A stretch of DNA of 47,630 bases, from positions 1 to 47,630 of the forward strand of contig JABDKO010000231.1 in assembly GCA_013002165.1 (NCBI GenBank). The letters are read 5' to 3'. The stretch comes from Rhodothermales bacterium. GTDB lineage: Bacteria; Bacteroidota; Rhodothermia; Rhodothermales; JABDKH01. A program made the translations under genes and the position numbers. Positions within the stretch are counted from its first letter, which is position 1; every line of letters starts with the position of its first letter. Below, in pieces: positions 17,774-26,073 of this stretch. A model generated the notes under the pieces. That model saw only the letters and a list, made by a program, of their open reading frames with translations, made no database searches and had not been told where the DNA came from.

Positions 17774-17868
17774 CCCGTCCAAGTCCCGTTTGTTCGTTGC
17801 AAACAATTGGATACCGTAATTATCAGGCTTCGTTCCACGATCGACGGATCATTCAGTCGGGTGAGCGC

Positions 17869-18393
17869 TTAGCCGGACGTTCCGGTTGGACGAAGTTTGC
17901 GGGTCTCGTTTACGACAAGGTATGGCTCGAGTCGTGTCGATCCGTCGCCTTCAAATCCCGGTTGGAAAGATGGCGGGATCGCCGGCTGCTTCAGAAATCG
18001 TCCCTTGTTATCGACGGGCTCCCAACGGGCGGGCATTCTATACAGGTACCTACCGATGCCCCACTGAACGGCAGCACGACGCATACTGGTTGTCAAGCCG
18101 CCTTTGACTGCCTCGATATCCGTATTGCTGGCGCCATCCCATTTCGTTATCCACTGGCCATCGACATAGATCGATATTCCGCAAAGGACACCACCATCCG
18201 GACCGACGTCATACTCGTTTCGCCAGTTCTCCGGTCCACAAACCTCATCGAGGCGATCCATTATCGCCCTGCTAGTCAGGTATGGAACGGCCATAGCGCG
18301 TGTCCTGTCCTTCGTGTATACAACAGGCTTCCATTCGACGTCCACGTGGGCAAAATATCGCTGAAGACGCTTAAAATCGATCGTTCGAGTCAT
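17869..18393 (-). CDS. Rad52/Rad22-like single-strand annealing protein
   Basis: A 174-residue protein with the Rad52 annealing-domain pattern: VEWKPVVYTKDRTRAMAVPYLTSRAIMDRLDEVCGPENW, then GGVLCGISIYVDGQW, then the helix GGLTTSMRRAAVQWGIGRYLYR. In the family these residues form rings that bind and anneal ssDNA. The start is ATG at 18393 because GGAGG lies seven bases upstream, the clearest ribosome binding site nearby; a longer reading would add a basic 22-residue extension. Such proteins are common in phages (Sak type) and occur in some bacterial chromosomes. No phage gene is nearby. It lies 95 bases upstream of uvrA. Confidence 0.85.
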   Translation of the reverse strand: MTRTIDFKRLQRYFAHVDVEWKPVVYTKDRTRAMAVPYLTSRAIMDRLDEVCGPENWRNEYDVGPDGGVLCGISIYVDGQWITKWDGASNTDIEAVKGGLTTSMRRAAVQWGIGRYLYRMPARWEPVDNKGRFLKQPAIPPSFQPGFEGDGSTRLEPYLVVNETRKLRPTGTSG

Positions 18394-18465
18394 CGTGTTC
18401 CTCCGTTGATTGAATCTCAATCGAAACGTACGACGGAGGGTGTGACATCTTTGTGTCACATGGTA

Positions 18466-19107
18466 TCAGATTCCTGAAACTTGATTTTTCTGCGGTCTCT
18501 TTTCCGACGATAGATAGCGCACCATTTCCTCCACATCGACAGCAGAGTAGCCGTCCGATGAATCGACTACGTAGTGCGCCTTCGGATTGAATTGACCCGT
18601 AAATTCAAACCACTCGGTGTACAACTCCGAAAGCATTTCGGGAGCCCTGTAAAGCTTGTGCATTCGGAAATAGCAGACCATCATCTTCATGAATTCTCCA
18701 GGCCTGATGAGGGTTCGAGCCATCATTTTCAACATCGGTCTCGCAGCGAACCTCTGCCGGAGTGTGTCTGTTGTAGTCAAAAGGGTTACGAACTCAAGAC
18801 TCTCACATTCTGCCAGCAAGTGAAGGGCCCGGTCTTTTGCGAACTGACCTCCTTGTCCACCGAACTTCCATATGCGCAGGATGTCATAGTGGAAGAAAGC
18901 TCGATCCAGCTCGGGCGGACACTCTGGCGGGAGCCAGCCAGGCGCGAATGCAAGCCAACTTTGCGGGTCAGTGATCCCGAGAATGGCCGACAACTGGGGA
19001 TTCTCTCCCTTTTGTAGCGCCCTCAAGGCAAACGTCTTTCCGGAACATGGTGGACCGGCAACACAAATGAGGCGTCGCACGTTTGGATATGTTGAGGAAT
19101 TGATCAT
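18466..19107 (-). CDS. P-loop NTPase of unknown function
   Basis: A protein of about 213 residues with a clear Walker A near the N-terminus (VAGPPCSGKT). After it come HYDILRIW and a helical C-terminal half rich in Met and aromatic residues. The size and the lack of an ABC or AAA signature suggest a small-molecule kinase or nucleotide-dependent switch, but I cannot assign a substrate. ATG codons at 19107 and 19122 are both possible; AGG lies four bases upstream of 19107. The Rad52-like gene starts 72 bases downstream on the same strand. The start faces the NfeD gene across a shared upstream region. Confidence 0.7.
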   Translation of the reverse strand: MINSSTYPNVRRLICVAGPPCSGKTFALRALQKGENPQLSAILGITDPQSWLAFAPGWLPPECPPELDRAFFHYDILRIWKFGGQGGQFAKDRALHLLAECESLEFVTLLTTTDTLRQRFAARPMLKMMARTLIRPGEFMKMMVCYFRMHKLYRAPEMLSELYTEWFEFTGQFNPKAHYVVDSSDGYSAVDVEEMVRYLSSEKRPQKNQVSGI

Positions 19108-19265
19108 ATTGCCTGAACGCATGGTCGGTATTTGGTACCGGAAAGGCCATGTTATTGAAACGGTAAGTCAATATTATCGAACTTTTGCACGGTGTGTCAA
19201 AAATTGACTCGGATTGTAACCGCTCTATGCGCCGGTTGCGTATCCTAACATTTTGAAGGAGAAGG

Positions 19266-19856
19266 ATGGGTACGGTCTACATAATCAGTCTGATTGTCGG
19301 TGGATTCTTTGTTTTGCTTTCCTTGTTGGGAGGAGACAGCGACTCGGACCTCGATTTGGATGGAGATTTCGACGCCGACTTCGATCTTGATGCAGATGGA
19401 GGGCTTGACCTGGATGCTGACGGCGGAGACATCGGGGCTGGAACAGGCCTGGTCGACTTGCTTTCGATCCGAACCCTGTTTCTCTTTGCCGCTTTTTTCG
19501 GATTAACGGGTGTACTGCTTGGACTCGCCGGCTCTTCCGAACCAGTCCGACTTGCGCTGTCGTTGATCACTGGAATCATCGCGGGCTTTGGTGGTAACTA
19601 TCTGATAAAGAAGGTCGGATATGCGACGGTTTCGAGCGACGTGTCCCAGAGGGACCTGAAAGGTTTGACGGGCCGGGTCTTGTTACCGTTTGATGGCAGC
19701 CAGAAAGGAAAAGTTGAGGTCATCGCGAGGGGGCAGCGCATGCAGCTAACCGCTCGATCGATTACCAATGACCGGAATAATACATTTGAGAAAGGTGACG
19801 AAATTGTGATCGTTAATCTTGACGGTCAGATCGCTACCGTAGTTAAACCTGATTGA
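19266..19856 (+). CDS. NfeD-like membrane protein with C-terminal OB fold
   Basis: A 196-residue inner membrane protein. TM1 is at residues about 3-21. An Asp-rich loop at 24-56 follows (alternating D with L, F, A or G). TM2 and TM3 lie at about 68-112, and the C-terminal ~70 residues form an OB-fold (GLTGRVLLPFDGSQKGKVEVIARGQRM). NfeD-like proteins are partners of flotillin, which follows directly. AAGGAG just before the ATG at 19266 is a strong ribosome binding site. The Asp-rich loop also occurs in YqiJ/DUF1449-type relatives and might bind cations. Confidence 0.88.
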   Translation: MGTVYIISLIVGGFFVLLSLLGGDSDSDLDLDGDFDADFDLDADGGLDLDADGGDIGAGTGLVDLLSIRTLFLFAAFFGLTGVLLGLAGSSEPVRLALSLITGIIAGFGGNYLIKKVGYATVSSDVSQRDLKGLTGRVLLPFDGSQKGKVEVIARGQRMQLTARSITNDRNNTFEKGDEIVIVNLDGQIATVVKPD

Positions 19857-19861
19857 TTGAT

Positions 19862-21100
19862 ATGGAATTATTTATTGTCCCTTTTGTACTGATAGTTGCG
19901 TTTATGACAGTGCTCGGAATCATCCGGGCCAATCTTAAGATCTGTCAGCCGAACGAAGTTCTGATCTTCAGTGGTCGAAAGCGTCAACTCCAGTCCGGCG
20001 AGGAAGTGGGGTACAGGGTAATCAAGGGTGGTCGAGGCTTTAGAATTCCAATCATAGAAAAAGTCGACCGGCTTGCACTCAACACTATTCCGATTGACCT
20101 CACAGTGACAAACTCGTACAGCAAGGGTGGTATTCCGCTGGCTGTTCGCGCCATAGCGAACGTAAAAATTGGTTCTCGTGAGGTAGAACTCAACAACGCC
20201 GTCGAGAGACTGCTTGGCAAAACGCTCGATGAGATACAGATGATTGCCAAAGAGACACTTGAAGGAAACCTGCGAGGGGTCCTTGCTTCGTTGACTCCAG
20301 AAGAGGTTAACGAGGATCGCCTGAAGTTCGCGCGCGAACTGCTCGATGAAGCGGATGGTGACCTGGGGCTGCTCGGGCTGCAATTGGATACGCTAAAAAT
20401 TCAGAGCGTTGAGGATGACCGTGGGTATCTCGATGCCATCGGACGTCAGAGTTCAGCAAATATCATTGCCGCCGCCGAAATTGTTGAAGCAGAAAAGCGG
20501 GAGGATGCAAAACTCGCCGAGGCGAAAGCTGACAAAGCTATTGCTGAGGCTGAAAATGAGGTGCGGATTGTCCGCGCCAAGCTAGCAGCTGAGGCAGAAG
20601 CTGAGGAAGCCAAAATCTCCGTAGCTGCTCTCGTTTCGGAAGCGATTGCGCAGCAGGAACTGGCAGAACAGGAGATCGCGCTGTCAGAAAAACGGCAGCG
20701 TGCTTCGGTCATTGTCGCGGCCGAGGCAGAGCGAAAAGCGAAAGAAGAGATCGCAAAGGGTGATGCGGCTCGCATCATTGAAGACGGGCTAGCAGAGGTC
20801 GACGTAATCGCCAAGAAACTCGAGCTCTGGAAGAGTGCCGGTAATGATGCCGAAAGGTTATTCCTGATTCAGATGCTGCCGGATATTCTCAGGCAGGTTG
20901 TCCAGACCGTGGATAACCTCAAGATCGACCAGCTTACTGTTGTGGACTCGGGTTCAGGAACCGGTGGTGGCGTGCCCGCTGTCTTTAATCAGATTGCTGG
21001 AGCGACTCCGGCGCTTCTTGAAAGCCTTAAAGCATCAACCGGCGTGGATATCGCAGGAATGCTGCAAAATGCTTCGAAGCCAACACGGGATGATACGTAA
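19862..21100 (+). CDS. floT: Flotillin-like SPFH-domain protein
   Basis: A 412-residue membrane scaffold protein of the flotillin family, which organises membrane microdomains. TM or hairpin is at residues about 2-22. The SPFH/band-7 domain spans about 25-200 (RVIKGGRGFRIPIIEKVDRLALNTIPIDL). A long Ala/Glu heptad coiled coil at about 200-310 drives oligomerisation. The C-terminal tail is Gly/Ser-containing. I choose ATG at 19862, five bases past the NfeD stop; a TTG at 19853 would overlap that gene. NfeD-flotillin is a conserved operon, and both products should act together in the inner membrane. Confidence 0.92.
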   Translation: MELFIVPFVLIVAFMTVLGIIRANLKICQPNEVLIFSGRKRQLQSGEEVGYRVIKGGRGFRIPIIEKVDRLALNTIPIDLTVTNSYSKGGIPLAVRAIANVKIGSREVELNNAVERLLGKTLDEIQMIAKETLEGNLRGVLASLTPEEVNEDRLKFARELLDEADGDLGLLGLQLDTLKIQSVEDDRGYLDAIGRQSSANIIAAAEIVEAEKREDAKLAEAKADKAIAEAENEVRIVRAKLAAEAEAEEAKISVAALVSEAIAQQELAEQEIALSEKRQRASVIVAAEAERKAKEEIAKGDAARIIEDGLAEVDVIAKKLELWKSAGNDAERLFLIQMLPDILRQVVQTVDNLKIDQLTVVDSGSGTGGGVPAVFNQIAGATPALLESLKASTGVDIAGMLQNASKPTRDDT

Positions 21101-21204
21101 GTGACGCCACGTTGGGTGGTCATTATTCTAACCGACGTGGGTGGCGCACAGCGACCCGGTAAACCTCTACCCGCACCCGGAGGTATTTTACACACAGTCG
21201 GGGC

Positions 21205-21816
21205 TCATGCCGCACGACCGGTCACAGGTTTACCGCTATCGAGTCGATGAATCGAGGTCTCACGAGCGATGTCGAGGTCAACCTGGTGACGCATCGCATA
21301 TGCGATGGATAGCGAGCCCGATGTCCATCCGTGGGCAATCTTGCGAACAGTTTGTGATGCCCGGTTTTTTAGAATCTGACTCGCACCCGATATGAAGAGC
21401 GATGGGTTGGCAGTCACGAGCAGGTACGCCAGATCATCCAAATGGAAAAAAAGTGTCACCGCCGGTACAGTGTAGACCTCCGTCAACAAACCCATTGGAT
21501 AACGAGGATTCCAGTCGCTCCCATCCCCAAAACTGGCATCAGCGGTGAAAGCCACCGTTTCGTACTCTCCAACGAGGAGAACATCGACGTGCCGATCGAG
21601 CAATGCTCCGCCTGATTCTACACCGGGTATGTGAATATCAGTTTCGACTATTACAGTTTCGTTTATCAATGGTCGAAGCACTGCAAGAAGCGTTTCTGCG
21701 GCTGGACTGCTATAGGATGCTTTCATGATACCGGGAGGTTTCGTTGCTGATTTCCAATAATACTCAAGACCCTGTGACAACATTATGTCATAGGCCTCGC
21801 CATGAATTTGGTCCAT
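21205..21816 (-). CDS. Hypothetical protein
   Basis: A frame of 203 residues starting MDQIHGEAYDIMLSQGLEYYW that occupies an otherwise empty interval between two plus-strand genes. I do not recognise it. It is soluble, mixed alpha/beta in look, with strand-like stretches (TVIVETDIHIPG, HVDVLLVGEYETVAF) and a hydrophobic middle (VPAVTLFFHLDDLAYLLV) too polar for a membrane helix. The E-x-D...D-V-L-L-x-x-x-E spacing loosely recalls PD-(D/E)XK nucleases, but this is speculative. ATG at 21816 is preferred over TTG at 21837. Confidence 0.5.
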   Translation of the reverse strand: MDQIHGEAYDIMLSQGLEYYWKSATKPPGIMKASYSSPAAETLLAVLRPLINETVIVETDIHIPGVESGGALLDRHVDVLLVGEYETVAFTADASFGDGSDWNPRYPMGLLTEVYTVPAVTLFFHLDDLAYLLVTANPSLFISGASQILKNRASQTVRKIAHGWTSGSLSIAYAMRHQVDLDIARETSIHRLDSGKPVTGRAA

Positions 21817-21898
21817 TCTGGATACCCACGTGCCCAACTGTGGGAACCGGCCGATAACCGCGGTTTACTTACTGATGTAAAAACACTCGCGAACTGCG

Positions 21899-24841
21899 AT
21901 GACCCTGTTGAATCTGAAATCATATCTCATAGCGCTCACTGTCCTTGTCTGCACGGCATTGACAAGTGTTGGTTATGGTCAGGGATTCAGCGGTTTCAAC
22001 GGTAGGAATCATCCGGAATTGGACTGGCTGGCAGCGGAGACCCAACATTTCGTTGTTGTTTATCCCGACCATCTCGCCGGAATTGAATTCGAGGTCGGTT
22101 CTATTGCGGAAGAGTCATATCGTGTGCTGGAGCAAAATCTTGGAGTCAGTTTTGATCGCAAGATTCGAGTCTATGTGTCGGACGAGGATGAAATCGCCAA
22201 TGGTTTTGCAATGGATGTCGGCAATGGCCACACGAACATCTGGGTTCATGTCAATGACATTGCTGAAACGTGGACCGGCCGAGAAAAATGGCTACGCAAA
22301 GTCATTGCGCATGAACTTGCTCATATTTTCCATTATCGGACTGTTCGTTCCAGGTGGCGACCGTTCGACCGGCTTGCTGGAAACGCGCTGCCGCGGTTCT
22401 GGACAGAGGGACTTGCGCAATATCAAACGGAGCGATGGGATACATTCAGAGGCGAGCGCTGGCTTCGAACGGCAGTTCTTGATGATCGCCTGTCGTATAA
22501 CGATGGTCGTTCTATCTGGAATGGCCACCTACTTTATGCCGTGGGCAACTCCCAGGTCCGGTATTTTGCCGAGCAGTATGGTGACTCGACACTGAGTACG
22601 ATGCTAACTGTTCGAAGGCCGATTTTCTTTGGACTGGCCAAGGTGCACGATTTCGAGCACGCTTTTAAAGTCGCGACTGGAGACAGTTATTCCGAGTTCA
22701 GGGACGACTGGCGGAGGCACATCAATATTCAGTACAATACTCTTGCCTCAACAATGGAGAACGTCGACTCGCTCGGTCAGGAACTCGTACATCTTCCCGG
22801 ACAATACGTGTACGACATACGATACGACAAAGGCTCCGACGAGTTTATTGCTTCTCTTCTGGAATCAATCGAGAGACCGGTCAATAGACTTGTCGCAACT
22901 AACCGACTAAATAGTCATAGTCGCATTCTTGAAGAAGGCTCAATCGGTCCCCAGGTTTCTGTTGCAGGAGATCGTACCGCCTTTAGCATGCGTAATCGTG
23001 GATCGGCAGGTTCAATTGTCAATGATGTTTTCGTAACACGTCATAATTCGGTTGAGCCAGAGAAACTCACGACCGATCGAAGGGCCTCGTTCCCCGATCT
23101 CTCCTCCGACCAGTCGATGGTTGCATTCGTAGCGACAGATGCTGGAACAGCCAACATTGTCGTCAGGAATCTGGAAAGCGAGTCTGAACGTCGGCTGACA
23201 ACTTTCCAAGGCGATCACCAGATTGGTAGACTCAGGTGGAGTCCCGACGACCGATCAATTGCTTTCTCCTCGTTCGATACGGTCGGTGATCGAACAATCG
23301 AAATCGTTGATGTAGAAAACGGTGAGCATCTCCGGCTAACTGACGGCCGCTTTGATGACAGAGGACCTGTCTGGTCTCCGGACGGTCGAAGAGTTGCGTT
23401 TACATCGCTGCGTGACGGCGTCCCGAATGTGTTTATCGCAAACGTCAGAACCGGAACGATCAGAAGAGTCACCAACGTAGTAACCGGCACAGCGGTGCAC
23501 GACTGGATTGTTACGACGAAACCGGATTCAACGACTGTCGAGAGACTTGTCGTAGTGAGTGCCAGATCGAAATCGAGCGACGTGGTCAATCTTGTCGACC
23601 CGTCCCGGACACCACATGTGACGCACCGCGAACAGTCGGCAGAATTGTGGCGATGGACCGAGCGTCGACCTCCAAATGTAGTACCCGAGCAGATACCGAT
23701 CGATCAAGACGTGATAGTCGACAGGTTACGCTATAACTCTCTGTCGAACCTTACGCACACATTCAGTCTTGCATCCCCGTACTACAATTCAGGCACAGAC
23801 TGGGGTTTGTTTGGTATGACGGCATGGATGGAACCACTGGGCAAGCATCTTATTTTCGCTACCGGTGGACTTTCTATTCCATCGTTCAGTGCATCCTCCT
23901 TTCTATCTCTTTCATATGTAAACAGGCAGTTTCGTCCCACCGTACAAACCAGCCTGTACCATCTACCGACTTCGGTTCGACCGTACGGTAATACTGTGAT
24001 TGAAGAAAGGGCTACCGGCACAACATTGTCCGCCTTCCTGCCAATCGATCGTTTTGCGAAACCGTACTCTTCTTCGACGGCGTTTGCCAGATTCAGATTC
24101 ATGTCGGTCGAGCCCGTCAATCCCGAATCTATACCGGTATTTGAAAATCTACTTCCACCTGAGTCCGGATCGCAGGTAGATCTGAGACTGGGAGTAGTCA
24201 CCCGGAAGTTACTCCCGTACAGGCACAACCTTGTCCACCCTCTGGATGGCCATGGTGTTCGTCTGCGCGGAACCATTGGAGTGCGAAATAGCGACATCGA
24301 CAAACCGTTTGTCATCGGAGATATTGCTGCGTACAAGATTCTTCGCGCTCCGGGTATGTCACGATTCATGCTGTACGGTCGCATTCAGGCTCAGGAAGGC
24401 ACTGCTCTGGCACAAAACTATATGGGCCTTTCACGCTACGATGAGCTACGGATATCTTCCCCGAATTTGTTTGAGATTACATTTTCGGATGTTGAACGAG
24501 TTCGCGGCTACCGGTCGTTTGTTGTCGGAAACCGTCTCGCTTTCGCAACTGCCGAATACAGAGTACCGGTCGCGCCCAGCCTTCAAACTAGAATACTTGG
24601 TGTGCTGTCTTTCGGCAAAACAACAGCCTCCCTGTTTGCGGACGGGGCAATTGTTTTCACTGACCAGGACTTTGCCGGCAGAGATGCACGACTTGGTGCC
24701 GGGATCGAACTCAAGAATGCGCTTACGATCGGAAATGCGATCACTTTTATGCATGCTTTAGGGGCTGCATGGCCTCAGGATGATTTCTCTGTGGGAAAGT
24801 ATGAGATCTACTATCGCATTCGGACTTCACTTCCATTCTGA
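21899..24841 (+). CDS. Secreted gluzincin protease with PD40 propeller and Omp85-like barrel
   Basis: A 980-residue secreted protein. Residues 1-28 are a signal peptide ending SVGYGQ. Residues about 40-280 form a zinc protease domain with HELAH at 138-142 and the third ligand E170 in WTEGLAQYQ, a gluzincin (peptidase MA-like) arrangement. Residues about 330-570 hold TolB/PD40 repeats (LRWSPDDRSIAFSS, PVWSPDGRRVAFTS). The last ~350 residues are strand-rich, with the Omp85 lid motif VRGY (868-871) and terminal Phe (RIRTSLPF). The protein is therefore probably anchored in the outer membrane. The substrate is unknown. A related gene begins at 47204. Confidence 0.8.
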   Translation: MTLLNLKSYLIALTVLVCTALTSVGYGQGFSGFNGRNHPELDWLAAETQHFVVVYPDHLAGIEFEVGSIAEESYRVLEQNLGVSFDRKIRVYVSDEDEIANGFAMDVGNGHTNIWVHVNDIAETWTGREKWLRKVIAHELAHIFHYRTVRSRWRPFDRLAGNALPRFWTEGLAQYQTERWDTFRGERWLRTAVLDDRLSYNDGRSIWNGHLLYAVGNSQVRYFAEQYGDSTLSTMLTVRRPIFFGLAKVHDFEHAFKVATGDSYSEFRDDWRRHINIQYNTLASTMENVDSLGQELVHLPGQYVYDIRYDKGSDEFIASLLESIERPVNRLVATNRLNSHSRILEEGSIGPQVSVAGDRTAFSMRNRGSAGSIVNDVFVTRHNSVEPEKLTTDRRASFPDLSSDQSMVAFVATDAGTANIVVRNLESESERRLTTFQGDHQIGRLRWSPDDRSIAFSSFDTVGDRTIEIVDVENGEHLRLTDGRFDDRGPVWSPDGRRVAFTSLRDGVPNVFIANVRTGTIRRVTNVVTGTAVHDWIVTTKPDSTTVERLVVVSARSKSSDVVNLVDPSRTPHVTHREQSAELWRWTERRPPNVVPEQIPIDQDVIVDRLRYNSLSNLTHTFSLASPYYNSGTDWGLFGMTAWMEPLGKHLIFATGGLSIPSFSASSFLSLSYVNRQFRPTVQTSLYHLPTSVRPYGNTVIEERATGTTLSAFLPIDRFAKPYSSSTAFARFRFMSVEPVNPESIPVFENLLPPESGSQVDLRLGVVTRKLLPYRHNLVHPLDGHGVRLRGTIGVRNSDIDKPFVIGDIAAYKILRAPGMSRFMLYGRIQAQEGTALAQNYMGLSRYDELRISSPNLFEITFSDVERVRGYRSFVVGNRLAFATAEYRVPVAPSLQTRILGVLSFGKTTASLFADGAIVFTDQDFAGRDARLGAGIELKNALTIGNAITFMHALGAAWPQDDFSVGKYEIYYRIRTSLPF

Positions 24842-24861
24842 TCCGGCGTCGGGACGTTACG

Positions 24862-24888
24862 TTGTCTGACAGATTATTTGTTACTTTG
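24862..24888 (+). promoter_or_regulatory. Weak promoter candidate before the MscS gene
   Basis: TTG at 24862-24864 and TACTTTG at 24882-24888 are 17 bases apart. This resembles the Bacteroidota TTG/TAnnTTTG promoter but is one base short in the second element. It sits 36 bases before the start codon. It was read by eye only. Confidence 0.25.
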
Positions 24889-24924
24889 GGATAATTCGTT
24901 GCGCATCTGCCATTCGTTGCCCCT

Positions 24925-26073
24925 ATGCAATCCACTTTCCGGTCTTGTTTCATTATGCTAGCTGGCCTGCTCCTGTTCGGAGCATGCGGCAACAGCGAGC
25001 CCCCGGAGCCCGTGACCGGTGTCCCGCTCGAGAGCTCACTTGAAGATGTCATGCCGAGCGATACAGTTCGTACTGTTGTCGAACCTCCGGACTCCAGTCA
25101 GGCAGCGCTTGTCGATTCGTCTGATCTTGCCAGGCGTCTTTCTTCTATCGAGGATAAACTCGCTGCTATCGAAAAAGCGATTTCCCAGACGGAGCCTCCC
25201 TCAAGCCGGGCATCTACTGACACGATTTCAACTGCTTCGCCGCGAGACGCACTTGGCAGCGCCGCCGACAATCTGGGCAACTTCGGCCTGAAGATCTTCT
25301 TCTCCATAATCCTGCTCTTCTTGATGTACTTCTTCATCAAGATAGTCGTCTGGATACTGGACACCGCTTCAGAACGGAGTGCAAGCCGACGGCTCTTTTT
25401 CAAGAAGCTCATCCCAATCGTACGTATCGTTTTCTGGTCGTTCGTTATCTATCTGATTATTGCCAAGGTCTTTAACGTAGACCGCCAGGGCTTGCTTGCA
25501 GCGGGTGCCGCTCTCGGTGTCGCAGTCGGTTTCGCCGCACAGGATGTCCTCAAGAATATCTTTGGTGGGATACTGATCATCCTTGACCAACCTTTTCAAG
25601 TCGGCGACAAAATTAACGTCGGCGGTACGTATGGCGAGGTTGTCTCAATCGGTCTGCGCTCGACACGCATAGTGACTCCGGATGACAATCTTGTTTCGGT
25701 ACCTAATACCCAGGTTGTCGATGGCCAGGTGGCAAATGCGAATGCTGGAGCACTGCATTGTCAGGTCGTGACAACATTGTATTTGCCGGGTGATACAGAT
25801 GTCGCAAAGGCGCGCAAGATCGCGTACGAGGCTGCTGCCAATTCGAAGTATGTTTATCTGGACAAGCCTATTGTAGTCCTGGTAAAGGACTTTTATGAGT
25901 ACCGGTTTTTGACAAAAATCCTGGTCAAAGCATACGTGCTGGATACTCGATACGAGTTTGCCTTTGCATCTGAGATCACTGAAACTGCCAAGGCAGAATT
26001 CTTGAAAGCGGGTTTGCTTACGACCGACCAGGATGTAGCTGCTTTTGATCATCAAACGGCGTCACGAAACTGA
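24925..26073 (+). CDS. MscS-family mechanosensitive channel with N-terminal extension
   Basis: A 382-residue channel of the MscS family, which opens under membrane tension to release solutes. The N-terminus has a lipoprotein-like signal (LLLFGAC, Cys21), then an acidic Pro/Ser linker and a short coiled coil at about 68-90. Membrane helices lie at about 122-145 and 162-183, and the pore helix TM3 at about 188-220 has the Ala/Gly pattern GAALGVAVGFAAQDVLKNIFGG. The beta domain follows (VGDKINVGGTYGEVVSIGLRSTRI, VPNTQVVDGQV). Its stop overlaps the next gene start as TGATG, so the two are translationally coupled. Confidence 0.9.
   Translation: MQSTFRSCFIMLAGLLLFGACGNSEPPEPVTGVPLESSLEDVMPSDTVRTVVEPPDSSQAALVDSSDLARRLSSIEDKLAAIEKAISQTEPPSSRASTDTISTASPRDALGSAADNLGNFGLKIFFSIILLFLMYFFIKIVVWILDTASERSASRRLFFKKLIPIVRIVFWSFVIYLIIAKVFNVDRQGLLAAGAALGVAVGFAAQDVLKNIFGGILIILDQPFQVGDKINVGGTYGEVVSIGLRSTRIVTPDDNLVSVPNTQVVDGQVANANAGALHCQVVTTLYLPGDTDVAKARKIAYEAAANSKYVYLDKPIVVLVKDFYEYRFLTKILVKAYVLDTRYEFAFASEITETAKAEFLKAGLLTTDQDVAAFDHQTASRN

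Noticed and set aside
17797-18477. 226-codon open frame on the plus strand
   Set aside because: It is antisense to the Rad52-like gene, which has a strong ribosome binding site and a recognisable domain.
20446-20814. Ala/Ser-rich 122-codon minus-strand frame
   Set aside because: It is the antisense reading of the Ala/Glu coiled coil of flotillin, which commonly leaves long open antisense frames.
21101-21150. Inverted repeat CGCCAC...GTGGCG after the flotillin gene as terminator
   Set aside because: The arms are short and far apart and no T-run follows, so it does not support an intrinsic terminator.
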